DNA from: JAKFDK01 sp036676195
GTDB lineage: Bacteria; Bacillota; Sulfobacillia; Symbiobacteriales; ZC4RG38
Assembly (NCBI GenBank): GCA_036676195.1
Contig: JAKFDK010000041.1
Coordinates: forward strand, 1 to 35,179
Reading direction: 5' to 3'
DNA: 35,179 nt
The position numbers were made by a program, and so were the translations under genes. How positions within the stretch are numbered: the stretch's first letter is position 1; every line of letters starts with the position of its first letter. Under the pieces are notes generated by a model. It was not told where the DNA came from, did no database searches, and saw only the letters and a program-made list of their open reading frames with translations. Positions 1 to 7,806 of the stretch are shown here, one piece after another.

Positions 1-645
1 ATCCGGGCGGCCGGTGGGGAGGCCCTGTGCGTCTCCATGGATGTGCGCCATTATGAGGACTGCCAGCGCACCGTCCAGGCCGCCCTGGACGAATTCGGGG
101 CCGTTGACCACCTGATCAACAACGCCGCCGGTAACTTTACAGTGCCGGCCGAGCAGCTTTCGGTGAACGGCTGGCGGGCGGTGCTGGGCATCGTCCTGGA
201 CGGCACCTTTTATATGAGCCAACTGGTGGGCCAGCACCAGATCGAGCGGCAGCGCGGCGGCACCATCACCAATCTGATTGCCACCTATGCCTGGGGGGCC
301 GGGCCCTATGTGGTACACAGTGCCAGCGCCAAAGCCGGGGTGTTGGCCATGACCCGCACCCTGGCTGTGGAGTGGGCCCGCCACGGCATTCGGGTAAACG
401 CCATTGCCCCGGGGCCGGTGGACGATACCGGTGCCGCTGCCCACCTGTGGCCGACCCCCGCTGCCCGGCAGGCCGTCCTGGCGGCCGTTCCGGCCGGTCG
501 GTTCGGTCGGCCGGAGGAAATCGCCTGGGCGGCAACCTACCTGATGAGTCCATATGCTGCCTATGTGACGGGGGAAACCCTGACCCTCGACGGCGCCACC
601 TGGCTGAACAATCTGCGCTTCGACCCCGGTCGGGTCGGCAGTTGA
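1..645 (+). CDS. fadH: 2,4-dienoyl-CoA reductase-like SDR, 5' end outside window
   Basis: Short-chain dehydrogenase/reductase whose reading frame is open from the first base, so the N-terminal Rossmann glycine motif lies outside the window. Visible SDR signatures are the NNAAGNF segment (NNAG-type motif), the active-site region ATYAWGAGP...HSASAKAGV with Ser, and a His-Ser-Ala-Ser-Ala-Lys stretch where the classical YxxxK Tyr is replaced by His, followed by RVNAIAPGP and the C-terminal TLDGATW. The NNAAGNF, LSVNGW and ATYAWGAGP segments resemble Bacillus FadH (2,4-dienoyl-CoA reductase of unsaturated fatty acid beta-oxidation), which I recall shares the missing Tyr; this is family knowledge, not a search. 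It is followed by a strong hairpin terminator, so it is probably a transcription unit end. Function is confident at SDR level and good for the FadH subgroup. Confidence 0.82.
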   Translation: MRAAGGEALCVSMDVRHYEDCQRTVQAALDEFGAVDHLINNAAGNFTVPAEQLSVNGWRAVLGIVLDGTFYMSQLVGQHQIERQRGGTITNLIATYAWGAGPYVVHSASAKAGVLAMTRTLAVEWARHGIRVNAIAPGPVDDTGAAAHLWPTPAARQAVLAAVPAGRFGRPEEIAWAATYLMSPYAAYVTGETLTLDGATWLNNLRFDPGRVGS

Positions 646-666
646 TGGGGTCTGCACCGGTGGTAC

Positions 667-700
667 AGAGCCGTGTCCGGGGAAACCCGGGCACGGCTCT
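667..700 (+). terminator. Hairpin terminator after the reductase gene
   Basis: A 15-bp stem (667-681 with 686-700, a single G-T type mismatch) closes on a GAAA tetraloop just after the reductase stop codon. There is only a weak T-rich tail, but position and stability fit an intrinsic terminator. Confidence 0.7.
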
Positions 701-787
701 GTCGCGCCTGCTCGCCCGCCAGTACGCTCCAGGCTGCATAACCCGGCGCCCAGGGCCAAAAATAACCTGTGCTGGGGGGCGCGTGCG

Positions 788-1408
788 GTGGTCTGGTGGT
801 TCATGTTCGGGTTGTTGCCGGTTTTCCTGTTGGCTGCGGTTCTGGTGCCGGTCCATCTGCGGGTGCGCACCGTTCTGGCCGGGGCGGCGCTCACGACTGC
901 CGAATTCCGCTGGGGCATCATCCGCCTGCGGTGGGACTTTGACCTGGGCCAACAGACCCAGGTGGCGATTGAGCGTTTGCTGTCCAGCGCAACGGAAAAG
1001 GTCCCCGGACCGGATGCGCCGGCGATCAGCCGGCCACGCCTCTGGCAACGGTGGGGTCGCCTGCGCTTGCGGGGACTGCTGGCGGCCGCCCGCTGCGTGG
1101 CGCCGCATCTACGGGTGCAGCGGTTGCATGTGCTGGCCGAAATCGGTACCGGCGATGCCGCGGTCACGGCTCTGACCTGCGGCGGACTCTGGTCTCTGCT
1201 GGGCCAGGCGCTGGGTGCATTGGGGCAGGTTGTGCACTTGCCGACCCAGGCCCTGCAGGTCAGAATCCGGCCGCAGTTCGGGCCGCCGGGCATGTGCGGA
1301 CTGGCCGACGTGGCCCTGCGCGTCCGGCCGCTGCACCTGCTGCGGGCTTTCCGCCATCTGCGTGCCGCGGGTCTGCGCCCGCCCCGCCGCCGGGCGCGCC
1401 GCCGCTGA
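788..1408 (+). CDS. DUF2953 family membrane-anchored protein
   Basis: 206-aa protein with one N-terminal hydrophobic segment (about residues 3-22) and an Arg-rich C-terminus. The central part (LHVLAEIGTGDAAVTALTCG, then a hydrophobic GGLWSLLGQALG stretch) is the conserved piece of DUF2953 proteins, which in spore formers commonly sit directly upstream of gerW/ytfJ, as here. The family has no established biochemical role; the neighbourhood suggests a sporulation link. The start is taken as GTG 788, six bases after a GGGGGG-type ribosome site region; an internal ATG at 803 is an alternative. Confident for family, unknown in function. Confidence 0.75.
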   Translation: MVWWFMFGLLPVFLLAAVLVPVHLRVRTVLAGAALTTAEFRWGIIRLRWDFDLGQQTQVAIERLLSSATEKVPGPDAPAISRPRLWQRWGRLRLRGLLAAARCVAPHLRVQRLHVLAEIGTGDAAVTALTCGGLWSLLGQALGALGQVVHLPTQALQVRIRPQFGPPGMCGLADVALRVRPLHLLRAFRHLRAAGLRPPRRRARRR

Positions 1409-1481
1409 GGCGCCCGCGGCATAGCAAGCCTTTCCGGTGCGCACGCTACAGGGTGAGGACAGTGTCAAGGGGGTCATGACG

Positions 1482-2075
1482 GTGGCCGAGCATCCGATAC
1501 AGGGCCTGATGCGCACGGCGTTGGAAAGTCTCAAAGAAATGGTGGATGTCAACACCGTAATTGGCGATCCGGTGGAGACCCGCGAGGGCCAGGTGATTAT
1601 TCCGGTCTCTCGGGTCAGCTTTGGTTTTGCCGCCGGCGGAACGGAGTTTGTCAGCGGCCGGGGCGGCGGCGGCGGTGGCGGTGGGTCCCAGTACGAGGAC
1701 GAGAACAGCGGCGGCGGACAGAATTCCTTCCCGTTTGGCGGCGGCAGCGGCGCCGGTGTTTCGGTGCAACCGGTGGGCTTCCTGGTGGTGGGCAAGGAAA
1801 GCCTGCGCATGCTGCCGGTAAACAGCATTGGGCCGATGGAAAAACTGATTGATGTGGCGCCGCAGCTCCTGGAGCGACTGGCTGGTACCCGAGCCGGTGG
1901 CGGTAAGGGCGGTCATGGGGAAGGCGGCGGCGAGCGACAGGGTCAGAAGCGGCAGGAAGAACCTGTCGGCTCTGCCCCGGCCCGGCGTGACCGTGCCGAC
2001 CGCCTGGCCCGGCGTCTGACGCAGAAGCTGGGTCAGAGCGGGGGCAGGGAATCCAATCGCATGGGCCGCAGTTGA
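1482..2075 (+). CDS. gerW: GerW/YtfJ sporulation and germination protein
   Basis: 197-aa protein of the GerW (YtfJ) family. The N-terminus AEHPIQGLMRTALESLKEMV, then VNTVIGDPVET and IPVSRVSFGFAAGG, is the classic family block, followed by a Gly-rich loop (about residues 60-75), the VGFLVVG segment and a basic, disordered tail longer than usual. In Bacillus subtilis the orthologue is made in the forespore and is needed for proper germination through some receptors; that is family knowledge. The start is GTG 1482, eight bases after AAGGGGG (1467-1473); ATG 1476 is too close to that site, and the protein then begins like known YtfJ proteins. The gene lies between the DUF2953 gene and ku, and ends before a strong terminator. 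Confidence 0.92.
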   Translation: MAEHPIQGLMRTALESLKEMVDVNTVIGDPVETREGQVIIPVSRVSFGFAAGGTEFVSGRGGGGGGGGSQYEDENSGGGQNSFPFGGGSGAGVSVQPVGFLVVGKESLRMLPVNSIGPMEKLIDVAPQLLERLAGTRAGGGKGGHGEGGGERQGQKRQEEPVGSAPARRDRADRLARRLTQKLGQSGGRESNRMGRS

Positions 2076-2081
2076 GCCGGT

Positions 2082-2105
2082 GGTCCCCGGTCCTGACCGG
2101 GGACC
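2082..2105 (+). terminator. Hairpin terminator after gerW
   Basis: A perfect 10-bp stem (2082-2091 with 2096-2105) with a CCTG loop is followed by TGTCATTT, seven bases after the gerW stop. It separates gerW from the ku operon. Confidence 0.75.
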
Positions 2106-2177
2106 TGTCATTTGTGCCTGTCCGCCGGGTACAGCCGCAGGGTACCCGAGCATCCGGATGGCAAGGGGGGCTGGCCG

Positions 2178-2507
2178 GTGCGCAGCTTATGGAAAGGTAC
2201 CATCAGCTTCGGCCTGGTCACGATACCGGTCAAACTCTACGCGGCCACCGAAGAGAAGGACGTCAAGTTCAACTACCTGCACAGGGAATGCAAGACGCCG
2301 ATCCGCTACCAGAAGGTGTGCCCCACCTGCAACCGCGAGGTGGGCATGGACGAAATCGTCCGCGGCTATGAATACGAGCCCGGGCGTTTCGTGGTCATGG
2401 CCGAAGAAGACTTCGAACGGTTGCCGGCGGCGGTGGCCCGCACGGTGGAAATCCTGGATTTCGTCGACCTGGCCGATATTGACCCGATTTACTTTCTCAA
2501 GACGTAG
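2178..2507 (+). pseudogene. ku: Ku DNA end-binding protein, N-terminal part, interrupted by the element
   Basis: First 109 residues of bacterial Ku, the homodimeric ring that binds double-strand DNA ends and recruits ligase and polymerase in non-homologous end joining. The start SLWKGTISFGLVTIPVKLY, the zinc-like cysteines HREC...CPTC and the IDPIYF segment are diagnostic. Start GTG 2178 follows a G-rich ribosome site (GGGGGG, 2165-2170). The frame reaches the element core CAAGACGTA and then meets TAG at 2505-2507, so the product is cut after the residues FLKT. The missing part lies 20 kb away at 22467-23025; removing the intervening DNA joins both parts in frame (FLKT-YFLEPGEGG) to give a normal Ku of roughly 290 residues. 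Not decay: both halves are otherwise intact. Confidence 0.95.
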
Positions 2508-2524
2508 TATTACATTTGCAACCC
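2475..2524. other. attL junction
   Basis: Left junction of the element. Bases up to the core are ku coding sequence; the core is 2498-2506. To the right, CGTAGT (2503-2508) and TTTGCAACCC (2515-2524) are the element-derived arm, and they are the mirror images of ACTACG and GGGTTGCAAA at the right end. This is the expected composition of an attL made by a large serine integrase. Confidence 0.88.
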
Positions 2525-2525
2525 A

Positions 2526-2575
2526 CTTTGACGGGGACGCGCTCAAAGCCCCGGGGTGCGTACCGCACCCGGGGC
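2526..2575 (+). promoter_or_regulatory. Two hairpins between attL and the recombinase gene
   Basis: First an inverted repeat CTTTGA/TCAAAG (2526-2531 and 2543-2548). Overlapping its end is a stronger stem: 2548-2560 pairs with 2564-2575 with one bulge around a TAC loop. Placed between ku and the recombinase, the second stem could act as a terminator or attenuator that limits read-through from the ku promoter into the recombinase. There is no T-run, so this role is inferred. Confidence 0.45.
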
Positions 2576-2612
2576 GCCGGAACTCCGTCAGGGAATGTAG
2601 GAGGGGTTGCCT

Positions 2613-4283
2613 GTGTCTGTACCTGCCACCATGCCCGCCAAGCGCTCGCTGCAGAACCTGGAGGTGCGCCCGTCAGACGAGAACTGGGCCCACGAGTCCG
2701 GCTTTCCGGTCGGAATTTACATTCGAGTCTCCTCCGACAGTGACCTGCAGAAGACCTCGCTGGGCAACCAGGAAAAGGCTGTGCGCGAGTGGTGCCGGGG
2801 GTCCGGCCACGCCTATCAGGTGCACGACGTTTATGTCGATGACGCCCGCAGCGGCGCTTACATGGAGAACCGGACCGAGGTCAAACGCCTGCTGGCGGAT
2901 GCCCGGGCCGGTAAGATTCGCGGTATTGTGACCAAGGAGATCTCCCGTGTGAGCCGTGACGTGTATGATACTCTGAGCATCAAGCGCTCCCTGGAACAGG
3001 TGGGCGCCTGCTATATCGATATTATTCACGGCTACGATAGTCGCAAGGACGGCGATGAACTCTTCCTGGTCATGTACGGTGTGATCGCCCAGAAGGAGCG
3101 CAAGACCACCGGCCGCCGCGTGGCCATGACCATGACCCAGAAGGCCAAGGAAGGCCGCAACCCCTGCCTGCGGCCGGCCTTCGGCTACTGCAAGCGCGAC
3201 AAGGACTTTCTGGAGCCGGACCCGGAGTCGGCGCCGGTCTACCGGGAGATTATCGCCCGCTGGCTGGGCGGCTCGGGGAAGAAGAAGATCTGTACCTGGC
3301 TGAACGATGCGGGCATCCGCACCGGCCTGGGGCGCTCCTGGACGGCCCCCAGCCTGACGGTGGTGCTGCGCAACCCGGTGTACCTCGGTCATACCTACTG
3401 GGCCACCACCCGGATTGTGAAGGGTGGCAACGGGCGCGCCAAGGTGGTGGCCAGGCCGCAGAATGAGTGGGTCTGCCGGGAGAACACCCACCCGCCTCTG
3501 CTCGACCGGACCACCTGGGATGCCGTGCAGGCCCTGCTGGACAGCCGCAGCGCTGAACATGGCGCCAGCAAGCACCGCTTCAAGGTGACGAAGACCTATC
3601 CCCTGGTTGGCTACCTGTACTGCGGGATGTGCGGCAGCAAGCTGTACGGCCACAAGTTCACCAAGCGGCCGAAGAAGCGGCCGGTGTATCACAATTACTA
3701 CTATGTGTGCTTCCAGCAGCACGGCTCCTGCAACCTGCCCTACCAGCGCCGGGAGGTCCTGGAGGAGCATGTGAACCGGCGGATTCTGGAGATTGTGGCC
3801 GACCCGGAGATCATGCGCGCCCATGTCGCCCGGAATGCCTACCAGGTGATGGAGGGGCTGGACGAACTCAGGCAGCGCCGTTCGGTCCTGGCGGCGGAAC
3901 TGGAAAGGCTCGCCGAGGGCATCAAGCGCCTGGGCGTGGACCGGGTGATGGGGGCTGTGACGGAGCGGGAATTTGCTGAGCAGATGTCGGTGATTCGCCC
4001 GCTGCGGGAGGAGAAGGAGGCGGAACTGGCCCGGCTGGACAAGCAGTTGGCGCAGGTGGACGGGGCGGACGCCATGGTGGACCGGATCGTGGCGGCCATC
4101 AAGGACTTCGTCTTGCCCCAGGACCCGCGCGAGACCAACGAGGCGATGGAGCAGTTGTATTTCCTCTTGCTCCAGCGGATCGTTGTGCTGGGCAACGGGG
4201 AGTTGGATATCAAGTGGGCATTTGCGCCGTTTGAGCCTACCCCTGGTGATCCTGGGGGGAGGCAACAGTGGGTGCGTTCATGA
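2613..4283 (+). CDS. Large serine recombinase (integrase of the element)
   Basis: About 556-aa site-specific recombinase. The N-terminal resolvase domain shows the catalytic serine in YIRVSSDSD (about residues 37-45), then DDARSGAYMENR and KEISRVSRDVYDT with the active-site arginines. It is followed by the recombinase domain (TGRRVAMTMTQKAKEG ... AFGYCK ... ICTWLNDAGIRTG), a zinc-ribbon (YLYCGMCGSKLYGH ... YYVCFQQHGSCNLPY) and a coiled-coil from about residue 400. These enzymes bind attP and attB and integrate without a host factor; with a directionality factor they excise. GTG 2613 is preferred over TTG 2607 because AGGAGGG (2599-2605) is then seven bases away. It lies next to attL, co-oriented with ku. 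No directionality factor was identified; any small unknown of the element could be one. Confidence 0.95.
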   Translation: MSVPATMPAKRSLQNLEVRPSDENWAHESGFPVGIYIRVSSDSDLQKTSLGNQEKAVREWCRGSGHAYQVHDVYVDDARSGAYMENRTEVKRLLADARAGKIRGIVTKEISRVSRDVYDTLSIKRSLEQVGACYIDIIHGYDSRKDGDELFLVMYGVIAQKERKTTGRRVAMTMTQKAKEGRNPCLRPAFGYCKRDKDFLEPDPESAPVYREIIARWLGGSGKKKICTWLNDAGIRTGLGRSWTAPSLTVVLRNPVYLGHTYWATTRIVKGGNGRAKVVARPQNEWVCRENTHPPLLDRTTWDAVQALLDSRSAEHGASKHRFKVTKTYPLVGYLYCGMCGSKLYGHKFTKRPKKRPVYHNYYYVCFQQHGSCNLPYQRREVLEEHVNRRILEIVADPEIMRAHVARNAYQVMEGLDELRQRRSVLAAELERLAEGIKRLGVDRVMGAVTEREFAEQMSVIRPLREEKEAELARLDKQLAQVDGADAMVDRIVAAIKDFVLPQDPRETNEAMEQLYFLLLQRIVVLGNGELDIKWAFAPFEPTPGDPGGRQQWVRS

Positions 4284-4476
4284 CTAGAGGGGTGTGCATT
4301 GTGCACCGTAGAAAGGATAGGAGCATTCAAAGAGCTTGGCTATGGATGTCCGTGATACTGTAATTTCTAGGCCAAAAGTTTGCCCTATGGTGTAAATATA
4401 TCTTGTTTGGCAGGTATTATAGTACCAGTCCCGAAAAAGTTCATATGAATGGATTTCCATTCTTTGAGGGAGGGCT
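4284..4476. promoter_or_regulatory. AT-rich spacer upstream of the PARIS-like pair
   Basis: The base composition turns AT-rich soon after the recombinase stop. The spacer holds a small inverted repeat GTGCA-TTG-TGCAC near 4294 and a TATTAT box near 4413 that could be a -10 element, but I see no convincing -35 at the right distance. The ribosome site GAGGGAGG (4466-4473) precedes ATG 4477. Probably carries the promoter of the defence operon. Confidence 0.4.
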
Positions 4477-5874
4477 ATGGATATGTGTGCCTACATTAAG
4501 CGTCTTGAGGCTTATGGGATACATGGTAGGTTTGATCTGCAAATTGACTTTTTGCCTGACATTAATGTTATCTATGGGAAAAATGGAACGGGCAAGACAA
4601 CCATGTTACACATTTTAGCAAATGTGTTGAACGGCTCTTTTGAAAGGTTTGCTTTCCTCGATTTTAAGCAGATAAATGTGCTGACAGGGGACAACAGGGT
4701 CATTCAAATCCGAAAGTCTGAGAGTGAGCCTCCAGATGATGAGGTTATTTCAGTTTATGTAAATGATGAAAAGCTACATAGGTTCAATAGGAGAGATGTC
4801 AAGAAAAGGGTATGGCGTCCTTCGACACCCACATCGGTTGACCCCGATGTGGAAGAACTTGAACAGAGCCGGGAGTTCCTAAAGCGTCTTCCTGTAGGAG
4901 GACCTGCTGCATACTTTCCCGCTTTCCGCACCATGTTCGAGGCTCTTACGGCTGAGGACGTTGTGCAAAGAACGCCACCCGCGCACCGAACTTCAGCATA
5001 CTTTCGGAATGATCGATCCGGAAGGGATTGGAAATTAACTCACTATGCGAGGAAGTGGTTTGGACACTTCGTTCCAGACATCAAGTACTCATCGTCGGCA
5101 GAAATCGAGGAACATTTGTCTGTGCGACTTCGCACTGCCGCTCTGGCGGTAGCAGACGAAAACAAGGGTATCTTGACGCAGGTATTCTTGGATGTTTTTG
5201 CGGCCTTGTCCCACACCGGTTCCAAAACAACTGAAACACCTGAAATGATTTTAGATGAGATCAGCGCGCTCTTGGAGGATTTGGAGAGGTCAGACTTTGA
5301 GGAGCCCGACACGAAACACCAAGATGTGTACAGGAGGCTTCACACTGCAATCCCAGCCCTTAAGACTGAGGGTGATACTGCAGCGAGTGTATTATCTGTC
5401 TACCGCAAGTCCCTTTCTCGTCGCATTCAGATCCAGCGAGAGATTTTTGCTCCGCTGGAACGCTACCGAGATTCAGTCAATGAGTTCTTGGAAGGGAAGC
5501 AACTGAAGCTTGAAGTAGCCAACATACGACGTTCAGAACGCCCAGTTTCGCTTGAGTTCGCGAACGGGGCCAGGATATCGTTACGTGCATTATCTTCAGG
5601 CGAGCGCCAAATCTTAAGTATGCTGTACGCTACCACCTATTTTAGTCAAACAGGCAATGTCGTCCTCATTGATGAACCGGAGATCTCCCTGCACATCGAC
5701 TGGCAGCGGCTACTACTCCCTAAAATGGCCCAGCAGCTTGGACAACGTCAAGTTATTGTCTGTACCCATTCAGTTGAGATCGGAGCAGATTATTTCCATA
5801 CGATTCAGAATTTGAATCCTTTACCGACCGATTCCTCAAGCGGAGATAGTAACCCCAGGGGTGGGCAAGAATGA
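4477..5874 (+). CDS. ariA: AriA-like ABC/AAA15 ATPase of a PARIS-like defence pair
   Basis: 465-aa SMC/ABC-type ATPase. The Walker A is GKNGTGKT (residues 34-41), the ABC signature is LSSGERQILSML (near residue 376), the Walker B is VVLIDEPEISLH (near residue 397), followed by the switch histidine in VICTHS (rendered VIVCTHS). The insert of about 300 residues between the motifs is helical and divergent. Size, motif order and an overlapping DUF4435 partner match AriA of PARIS, in which a large ATPase assembly traps the AriB effector until a phage protein triggers release (known for the Escherichia coli system). The stop overlaps the next start as ATGA (5871-5874). Base use is clearly AT-richer than in all neighbours, a sign of separate acquisition. 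Other ATPase + TOPRIM-type defence pairs are the alternative. Confidence 0.75.
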   Translation: MDMCAYIKRLEAYGIHGRFDLQIDFLPDINVIYGKNGTGKTTMLHILANVLNGSFERFAFLDFKQINVLTGDNRVIQIRKSESEPPDDEVISVYVNDEKLHRFNRRDVKKRVWRPSTPTSVDPDVEELEQSREFLKRLPVGGPAAYFPAFRTMFEALTAEDVVQRTPPAHRTSAYFRNDRSGRDWKLTHYARKWFGHFVPDIKYSSSAEIEEHLSVRLRTAALAVADENKGILTQVFLDVFAALSHTGSKTTETPEMILDEISALLEDLERSDFEEPDTKHQDVYRRLHTAIPALKTEGDTAASVLSVYRKSLSRRIQIQREIFAPLERYRDSVNEFLEGKQLKLEVANIRRSERPVSLEFANGARISLRALSSGERQILSMLYATTYFSQTGNVVLIDEPEISLHIDWQRLLLPKMAQQLGQRQVIVCTHSVEIGADYFHTIQNLNPLPTDSSSGDSNPRGGQE

Positions 5875-6827
5875 CCAGGTACAGGTTATCTGCCTATCTT
5901 GCAAGGTTGCTGGTAACAGGGAGAAAGGTACTCCTTGTAGAAGGACAAGCTGATAAGCGCGCTTTCAAGAGGCTTCTTGAAGAGTTCGTAGGTGGGAATC
6001 GCGAATCCATGGCATCGGTTGACATTGATACAGCCGACATGCTAGAGGCCCCGGAAACTCCAGTGATGGGCAACCGCCAGAAAATCGAGACGCTTTTTCA
6101 AATGGTCCATGCCTGTCGTTTGGACCACAAGTTAGTAGGGTTTGTTGACAGGGAGTTCCGCTGTTTTAGTTTGGGACGGATTGTCGAGGACCTTGTTGGT
6201 CAACATGTATCCGAAGGCAATCTTGTATGGTCTAGAGGACACTCAATGGAAAACTACTGCTTCGATTTTGAAACTTTGCGGAACCCTTTAAGGACTTTCT
6301 CGGTTACGGAGCATTTCGATCGTGCCCTTGATGAATTCGAACTAGTATTTCAATCCACCATGAAGCTGGCATGCGCAGTTAGCCTTGCTGGATTGGATGT
6401 CGGATTTCTTGTACCGGTGAAAAGTAGCATCAGTTGGAAAATTATACACATACATAGTGGCGAGGTCCAGATTGACTTGGAAGCATGGAGAACGGTTTTG
6501 CAGAGGAGCACTAAGCTCTCTGCGTCGGTTGTAGATGAACTCTTAACCAGGTTTGCCTACTGGTCCGATACAGTGCAGGACTCTTCTCCAGAAGTAGTCC
6601 GTTGGGTTTGCCATGGCCATATTGGGCTCTCAGTGCTTTGGAATACGTACGCTCGATGTGTGTACGATGCAACGGGCTATGATGGAGCTGAAACCGCGAA
6701 GGTTCTTGGCGCGACAGAAAGTGTACGGTTCAATGCGTGTATTGAATCGTGGGTCCAAAGAGCGCTCAGCAATGAAGTTGACTTTCCAGATATGGTAATA
6801 ACACTACTCGGATTACGCGTCTCATAG
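5871..6827 (+). CDS. ariB: AriB-like DUF4435 TOPRIM effector
   Basis: 318-aa protein with a TOPRIM-like start: VLLVEGQADKRAF with the conserved glutamate at residue 24, later VGFVDREFRCF with the Asp of the acidic DxD-like motif, then SMENYCFD, a block typical of DUF4435 proteins. In PARIS the equivalent AriB is a TOPRIM nuclease of about 300 residues that, once freed from AriA, cleaves host tRNA and stops growth; a glutamate near residue 26 is needed. The likeness in size, order, overlap with the ATPase gene and glutamate position supports the call. It is AT-rich like ariA and cotranscribed with it. The target here is unknown, and the assignment is by motif reading, not a profile search. Confidence 0.72.
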   Translation: MTRYRLSAYLARLLVTGRKVLLVEGQADKRAFKRLLEEFVGGNRESMASVDIDTADMLEAPETPVMGNRQKIETLFQMVHACRLDHKLVGFVDREFRCFSLGRIVEDLVGQHVSEGNLVWSRGHSMENYCFDFETLRNPLRTFSVTEHFDRALDEFELVFQSTMKLACAVSLAGLDVGFLVPVKSSISWKIIHIHSGEVQIDLEAWRTVLQRSTKLSASVVDELLTRFAYWSDTVQDSSPEVVRWVCHGHIGLSVLWNTYARCVYDATGYDGAETAKVLGATESVRFNACIESWVQRALSNEVDFPDMVITLLGLRVS

Positions 6828-7085
6828 GAGGTACAGGTATCCTGGCCAGTACGCATAGTGAGTGAGTGGCAACATGTGGGTCATATGCACACCCCAATTG
6901 ATGCATCGATTGATTACGGTTTCGGGGTGAATCGGGACCAAGGATGCCCCCAAACTTTGTCAACTGGAAACTGCTTTCCGGGCGAGTTGATGGGGATTGG
7001 TATGCCACGGTACCGAATGTTTTGTTGTGGGCAAGGTGAGGCCGCCCTCCACCAACTGGAGGGCGGCCAAGGTCATAGGGATGGC
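6828..7085. other. Spacer with strong hairpin between defence pair and transfer operon
   Basis: About 260 bases after ariB without a convincing gene. A 78-codon plus-strand frame (6858-7094) runs through the hairpin below, has no ribosome site and no recognisable features. The defence operon (plus) and transfer operon (minus) converge here. Confidence 0.55.
7040..7068. terminator. Perfect 12-bp hairpin between convergent operons
   Basis: GGCCGCCCTCCA (7040-7051) pairs perfectly with 7057-7068 around a CCAAC loop. It sits between the end of ariB and the end of the minus-strand operon. It has no T-run on either strand, but its place between convergent units suggests termination. Confidence 0.6.
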
Positions 7086-7265
7086 CTAGTGTGAATTGGC
7101 AGACGGCGGAACCGATTTCTGTTGTTCCTTGCGCTGTGGATGGAAGGTAACCCCACCGACTCTGACAACATGCTTGGCCGCCATGCGCACAAGCAAGGCA
7201 TAGACTCGCGCCGCGGCTTCTGATCTTGCGAAGGCGTCTCTGTCCGCCTGTGGCACCGGTCTCAT
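7086..7265 (-). CDS. Small protein (59 aa) coupled to the sigma-like gene
   Basis: Small open frame whose ATG (7263-7265) overlaps the TGA of the upstream sigma-like gene as ATGA, which indicates translational coupling. GGGAGG lies just upstream; GTG 7256 (residue 4) is better spaced and may be the true start. The product is basic, with a helix-forming stretch (DAFARSEAAARVYALLVRMAAKHVV) of mixed hydrophobic and alanine residues, then a short tail. I do not recognise a family. The size and position at the end of the transfer operon would suit a regulator or a recombination directionality factor, but nothing in the sequence proves either. Last gene of the minus operon. Confidence 0.5.
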   Translation of the reverse strand: MRPVPQADRDAFARSEAAARVYALLVRMAAKHVVRVGGVTFHPQRKEQQKSVPPSANSH

Positions 7266-7645
7266 GCCTCCCTTGAACCAGACCTGCGTTTCCGCCCTCG
7301 GACCCGGCTGAAGCTAGGGTGCCCAGTATCTGGGCTATGCTTGCCGGTTGACCTCAACGCATCCAGACTGATGGTGGGGACCATCCGGCTGGCTTGGGCC
7401 AGACATTCAGCCAGGTCTCTCTGAACGGCTTCGCAGGCGAGGGTGGGGAAAGTATGCCAGTTGGTGCAGCGCCGGTAGGCGGTCCACAGTGCCAGGCTGG
7501 CAACCTGGTACAGGTCCTGCCGGTCAGGGTAAACGGAACTGGGGTCATGGAACCGGGAGATCTGGCCGTGGAGGAAGGGTTGGAACATCAGGAATGTCAG
7601 GTCAAAACTTGGGGGGCTGTCAGTGGTGCACTGGGCACCCTCCAG
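7262..7645 (-). CDS. Sigma-70 region 2-like protein
   Basis: About 127-aa protein. The segment FQPFLHGQISRF ... DLYQVASLALWTAYRRC ... FPTLACEAVQRDL follows the spacing and hydrophobic pattern of sigma-factor region 2.1-2.2 (DLxQEGxLALWxAxxRY, then FxxYAxxxVRR), and no region 4 follows. Elements of the Tn916 type carry similar lone sigma-like genes that help control transfer genes, so a regulator of the operon is plausible. AAAGGAGG (7655-7662) directly abuts TTG 7654, which makes that start impossible for this site; CTG 7645 lies nine bases away and is chosen. The end overlaps the next gene by ATGA. The family call is a pattern judgement and moderately weak. Confidence 0.5.
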   Translation of the reverse strand: MEGAQCTTDSPPSFDLTFLMFQPFLHGQISRFHDPSSVYPDRQDLYQVASLALWTAYRRCTNWHTFPTLACEAVQRDLAECLAQASRMVPTISLDALRSTGKHSPDTGHPSFSRVRGRKRRSGSREA

Positions 7646-7806
7646 GTTTGCCAACCTCCTTTCAGGTTGAGTCGCGTAGTTTCTCGTGCAAGCACCTCCG
7701 CATGATGGTGAGCCGGGAAGGGGAGCAGGGGGGCCAAAAAGGCGCGCGTCGGGCCACCCTGCGCCCCGGCCGGAGTGCAGGATCTCAAAAGGGGAGCCAC
7801 GCGCTG

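Noticed and set aside
2673..4265. 530-codon antisense frame opposite the recombinase
   Set aside because: The plus-strand recombinase has complete motifs; the antisense frame is a GC-bias shadow with no motifs or ribosome site.
6858..7094. 78-codon plus frame after ariB
   Set aside because: No ribosome site, passes through a perfect hairpin, no recognisable sequence.
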